A DNA stretch of 64,000 nt from Rhizorhabdus dicambivorans. GTDB lineage: Bacteria > Pseudomonadota > Alphaproteobacteria > Sphingomonadales > Sphingomonadaceae. Location: the NCBI RefSeq assembly GCF_002355275.1, contig NZ_CP023449.1:3202001-3266000 (forward strand), written 5' to 3'. Position numbers and translations under genes: made by a program. The notes under the pieces were generated by a model. It ran no database searches. It saw nothing but the letters and a program-made list of their open reading frames with translations, and was not told where the DNA came from. Within the stretch, counting starts at the first letter, position 1, and every line of letters starts with the position of its first letter. Below are positions 61,071 through 64,000 of the stretch, piece by piece.

Positions 61071-63325
61071 GCGTCGGAGAGCCTGAGAGGAAGGTGGCGC
61101 AACCGCTTGCCGGTAGCGGCGAAGACGGCGTTGGCGATGGCGGGGGCGACCGGCGGCACCGCGATCTCGCCCGCGCCGCCCGGTTCTTCTTTCGAGGGGA
61201 TGATCTCGACCCTGATCTCGGGTGCGTCGGCCAGCATTGGCAGGCCGAGCCCGTCGAAATTCTGCGCGGCGACCCTACCCCGCGCGATCGAGACCGGCAG
61301 GCCGAAGGCGTTGGCGAGCCCCCAGCTTATCCCGCCCTCGATCTGCTGGCGGACGATATCGGGATGGATGACCCGGCCGATATCGACGACGGCGGTGACG
61401 CTGGGCACGGCGATGCGGTCGCCCTCGATCCGCGTCTCGGCCAGCACGGCGACATGGCTGCCGAAGCAGCTGTGCGCGGCGAGGCCCTGGCCGGTGCCGG
61501 GTTCCCCACCCTGCCAGGCGCCGATCGATGCCGCCATCTGCAGGCAACGCGCGAGCCGGGGCTGGCCGGCCAGCGCCTGCATCCGGAAGGAAAGCGGATC
61601 GAGCCCGGCAGCCTGGGCCAGTTCGTCGATGAAGCTTTCGGTGAAGAAGGCGGTGTAGCTGTTGCCGACCGAACGCCAGGGACCGGTCGGCACCCCGATC
61701 GCGGCGGCGGCATGCTCGACCGCGAGCGCGTCGATCGCATAGGGCGGCGTCGCCCCCTCCACCGCACCGCGCTCGGGCCCGTAGCCGTCCCGGGGCGGCT
61801 TGCCCATCATCCGGTCGAACGTCTCGGCGCCCATCGCCGGGGCGGCGATCCGGGTGGACCAGGCGGCGATCGATCCGCCGGGCCCGAGCTTCGCCTTCAG
61901 CCGCGCCACGGCCGGCGGGCGGAAGCGGCTGTGCTGGATATCCTCACGGCGCGGCCAGACAAGCTGGACCGGCTTCTTCGCCTTTTGCGCGATGAGCGCC
62001 GCCTCGACCGCGGCCTGTACCTCGCTCTTGCGGCCGAAACCGCCGCCGATCAGCGTCGGATAGATCGTCACCCGCGACGCATCGAGGCCGACCGCCGCGG
62101 CGACCGCATCGCGCGCGAAAGGCGCCGCCTGGGTCGGCACCCAGATCTCCACGCCGCCATCGCCGAAGCGCGCGGTGGCGGTCAGCGTCTCCAGCGGGGC
62201 ATGCGGGATCATCGGCACCGAATAGCCGGCACTGATCACGCCCTGCCCGCCCAGCGCCGCATCGGCGTCGCCACGCTCGGCGAACCGTTCGACGCTATCG
62301 CCGTCCAGCGCGGCGACGAGCGCCTTGCGCACAGTGCCGTCATCGGGGCGCGGACCCGCCGCCTCCCATTCGATCGCCAGCGCCTGGAGCCCGCGATCGG
62401 CCGCCCACCAGTTGGTGCCGATCACCGCCACCCAGCCGTCATGGGTCACCACCGCCGCGACACCGGGGGTCGCCTCCGCGTCGCCAAGGGTCATCTTGGC
62501 CGGATGGCCGCCGCCATAGGGCGCATGCTCGATCGACGCATAGACCATGCCGGGCAGGCGTACGTCGGCCCCCATCAGGGCGCTGCCGTCGACCTTCGAC
62601 GGCAGATCGAGGCGCGGAACCGGCCGGCCGATCAGGGTCCGCTCGGCGGGGCCCCGCAGCGGAATCGGATCGGGCGGTTCCAGCCCGGCCGCCGCCTCCG
62701 CCAGCTCGGCGAAGCGGATCCGGTCCCGGCCGCGCACGACGAAGCCCGCTTCGGTATCGCAGGCGTTCCAGTCAATCCCCCAGCGCTCGGCGGCGGCCAT
62801 GCAGAGCAGCGCGCGCGCCGCCGCACCCGCCTCGATCATGCGTTGCTCGAACACCCGGATCGACGAGGAGCCGCCGGTGATGGTGAAGTCGAGGCGCATC
62901 GCCACCTCGCGCGCCGCCCATCGGCCGACACCGTGGAGCCATGCGGGAAGCCGCCGTTCGGCCTCCTCCTCGAACACCAGCGGATTGGCGTAGACCGGGT
63001 TGATCGGTGCCGGCTCGACCGCGACGGTGCGCCAGTCGGCGCCCAGCTCGTCGGCCAGTATCTGCGGCAGCGACGTGTAGACGCCCTGCCCCATTTCCGC
63101 CTGCGGTACCGCGACGACGATCCGCCCGTCGGTGCCGATCTTGAGATAGGCATTGAAGACATGCTCGCCTGGCTCCGCGACCAGGTTGGGCGCGTAGCGG
63201 CGCGGCCACACCGCCCAGCCGACCAGCAGCCCGGCCGCGGCCCCACCGCCGATCAGCAGCCGCCGCCGGGTGATGCCGCGCCCGGCCTTTTCCGGCCCCT
63301 TCTTTCGCTCGATCCGTCCGTGCAT
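61067..63325 (-). CDS. Aldehyde/xanthine-oxidase-type molybdenum subunit (isoquinoline 1-oxidoreductase beta-like), Tat-exported
   Basis: 752 residues from ATG 63325. N-terminal twin-arginine-type signal [20 protein letters not shown]. The Mo-pterin domains show [60 protein letters not shown] and the catalytic-Glu region [20 protein letters not shown]. This layout is that of IorB-type single-subunit beta chains, in which residues are permuted relative to xanthine dehydrogenase. The 2Fe-2S partner (IorA) and a cytochrome subunit are not adjacent, so it may use an unlinked partner. The substrate is unknown, a heterocycle or aldehyde. Confidence 0.92.
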   Translation of the reverse strand: MHGRIERKKGPEKAGRGITRRRLLIGGGAAAGLLVGWAVWPRRYAPNLVAEPGEHVFNAYLKIGTDGRIVVAVPQAEMGQGVYTSLPQILADELGADWRTVAVEPAPINPVYANPLVFEEEAERRLPAWLHGVGRWAAREVAMRLDFTITGGSSSIRVFEQRMIEAGAAARALLCMAAAERWGIDWNACDTEAGFVVRGRDRIRFAELAEAAAGLEPPDPIPLRGPAERTLIGRPVPRLDLPSKVDGSALMGADVRLPGMVYASIEHAPYGGGHPAKMTLGDAEATPGVAAVVTHDGWVAVIGTNWWAADRGLQALAIEWEAAGPRPDDGTVRKALVAALDGDSVERFAERGDADAALGGQGVISAGYSVPMIPHAPLETLTATARFGDGGVEIWVPTQAAPFARDAVAAAVGLDASRVTIYPTLIGGGFGRKSEVQAAVEAALIAQKAKKPVQLVWPRREDIQHSRFRPPAVARLKAKLGPGGSIAAWSTRIAAPAMGAETFDRMMGKPPRDGYGPERGAVEGATPPYAIDALAVEHAAAAIGVPTGPWRSVGNSYTAFFTESFIDELAQAAGLDPLSFRMQALAGQPRLARCLQMAASIGAWQGGEPGTGQGLAAHSCFGSHVAVLAETRIEGDRIAVPSVTAVVDIGRVIHPDIVRQQIEGGISWGLANAFGLPVSIARGRVAAQNFDGLGLPMLADAPEIRVEIIPSKEEPGGAGEIAVPPVAPAIANAVFAATGKRLRHLPLRLSDA

Positions 63326-63384
63326 CGGCGCATGATAGGCGGCGGCGCGGGGCGATGCCAGCGGGTTGAAGGAAGACCCGAAGG

Positions 63385-64000
63385 CTATTCCCCGTCGCGC
63401 TCCAGCGTCTTGCCCATCGCGCGCTGCTGATCGCGCGCGCGGGAAGCCAGACGGGTGTCGTAGAGCGCGGTGAGGTAGCCGAGATCCCATTGCGTGACGC
63501 TGAGCGGCACGGGTTCGCCGGGGCTGGTGAACAGCGACAATATGGTCGGAAGCCGCTGCTTGTCGCCCGCCTGCGGGTCGGTGCTCGCAAGCGTGCGCAT
63601 CGCCGCATAGTCGGCAAGCTGGACCAGCGAAGAATTGCCGATCAGCTTCTGCTCGATCAGCACGAAGGACGCCGAGAAATCGATCTCGATCGCGCTGGCG
63701 ATGCGCGACGGCACCGCCTGCTGATTGACCATGTAATCGTAGATGTCCGAATCGACCCGGCCCATCGGCCGCCCGTCCCTGCCCTTCACCCGGATGATCT
63801 GCCACGCGGCGACCGGATCGGTCCCGGCCGCGAGCCTGTCGATCTGCGCCGGCTTCAGGCCGGCGAAGAAATCGGGACGGTCGACCCGCCAGCGCTGGAT
63901 GGCGCTGCGCCGATCCTGCACGAACAGCACCACCACATTGGGCCGGCAATCCTCCTCCGCCACCGGGATGTGCGCCGCCGCCGCGACCCGGCGCATCCGC
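63385..64000 (-). CDS. Hypothetical protein, 5' end outside the window
   Basis: At least 203 residues, open to the right edge; the ATG at 63996 is probably internal. The sequence (CRPNVVVLFVQDRRSAIQRW, FFAGLKPAQIDRLAAGTDPV, GRVDSDIYDYMVNQQAVPSR, LIGNSSLVQLADYAAMRTLA) is mixed alpha/beta with a conserved-looking QxxRxxA pattern. I recognise no family. The tail is charged. It runs in the same direction as the molybdenum subunit gene, about 60 bases upstream of it. Confidence 0.7.
   Translation of the reverse strand, partial: RMRRVAAAAHIPVAEEDCRPNVVVLFVQDRRSAIQRWRVDRPDFFAGLKPAQIDRLAAGTDPVAAWQIIRVKGRDGRPMGRVDSDIYDYMVNQQAVPSRIASAIEIDFSASFVLIEQKLIGNSSLVQLADYAAMRTLASTDPQAGDKQRLPTILSLFTSPGEPVPLSVTQWDLGYLTALYDTRLASRARDQQRAMGKTLERDGE

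Noticed and set aside
1-64000. CRISPR array
   Set aside because: No set of evenly spaced direct repeats is present; the only repeated elements are paired palindromes between genes and the IS ends.

Overview
The window is 64 kb of high-GC DNA (clearly GC-rich by eye except around 44.1-49.7 kb) with the gene content of an alphaproteobacterium of the order Sphingomonadales, Sphingomonas-like. The indications are a PEPxxWA-type CTERM sorting protein, a very large (~1,550-residue) NAD-dependent glutamate dehydrogenase, class I fumarase, phenylalanine hydroxylase, UvrB, PhaB, and paired REP-like palindromes in the intergenic gaps. The species cannot be fixed from the sequence alone.

Layout. 0-12 kb: partial PQQ-type sugar dehydrogenase, an EreA-like exported protein, a PEP-CTERM protein, DJ-1/PfpI protein, 3-methyladenine glycosylase I with a DUF1810 partner, uvrB, a 2OG-Fe(II) oxygenase, DUF3617 protein, arylamine N-acetyltransferase, an MHS-type carboxylate transporter and a TANGO2-like NRDE protein. 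12-27 kb: metallo-beta-lactamase-fold hydrolase, fumarase, phenylalanine hydroxylase, PspC protein, WecB, a CDF metal exporter, ornithine/lysine decarboxylase followed by a deoxyhypusine-synthase-like gene (polyamine synthesis), a short BLUF photoreceptor, MAPEG protein, RlmD/TrmA-like RNA methyltransferase, bifunctional NAD(P)HX repair enzyme, and a LysR regulator divergent from ilvD. 27-44 kb: ilvD, EI24 membrane protein, an unusual P450, PF10118 hydrolase, a tight MarR / N-formylglutamate amidohydrolase / enoyl-CoA hydratase cluster, a DUF885 peptidase, AmtB, nitroreductase, a second NAD(P)HX dehydratase in an overlapping set with a histidine phosphatase and a YpfJ-type peptidase, and a soluble chemotaxis receptor with a globin-like but apparently heme-less N-terminus.

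44.1-49.7 kb is a foreign block. It is lower in GC, has different codon use, lies on the 3' side of a tRNA-Thr gene and ends in a decayed IS110-family transposase. It carries a compact three-gene run: Hanks-type Ser/Thr kinase, minimal UvrD-like SF1 helicase and a 456-residue protein I do not recognise. An IS481-family element with a clean 6-bp target duplication has split the kinase gene; removing it restores one 459-codon frame. I regard this kinase-helicase-orphan set as the best candidate for an undescribed system, probably mobile and possibly anti-phage, although that function is inference.

50-64 kb returns to core chromosome: PAS-like protein, NAD-GDH, a membrane-anchored CysJ-like reductase domain with altered cofactor motifs, a LigC-type ATP-dependent ligase behind a tiny basic protein, a ribbon-helix-helix protein next to phaB, ferrochelatase, and an isoquinoline-oxidoreductase-type molybdenum subunit without its 2Fe-2S partner.
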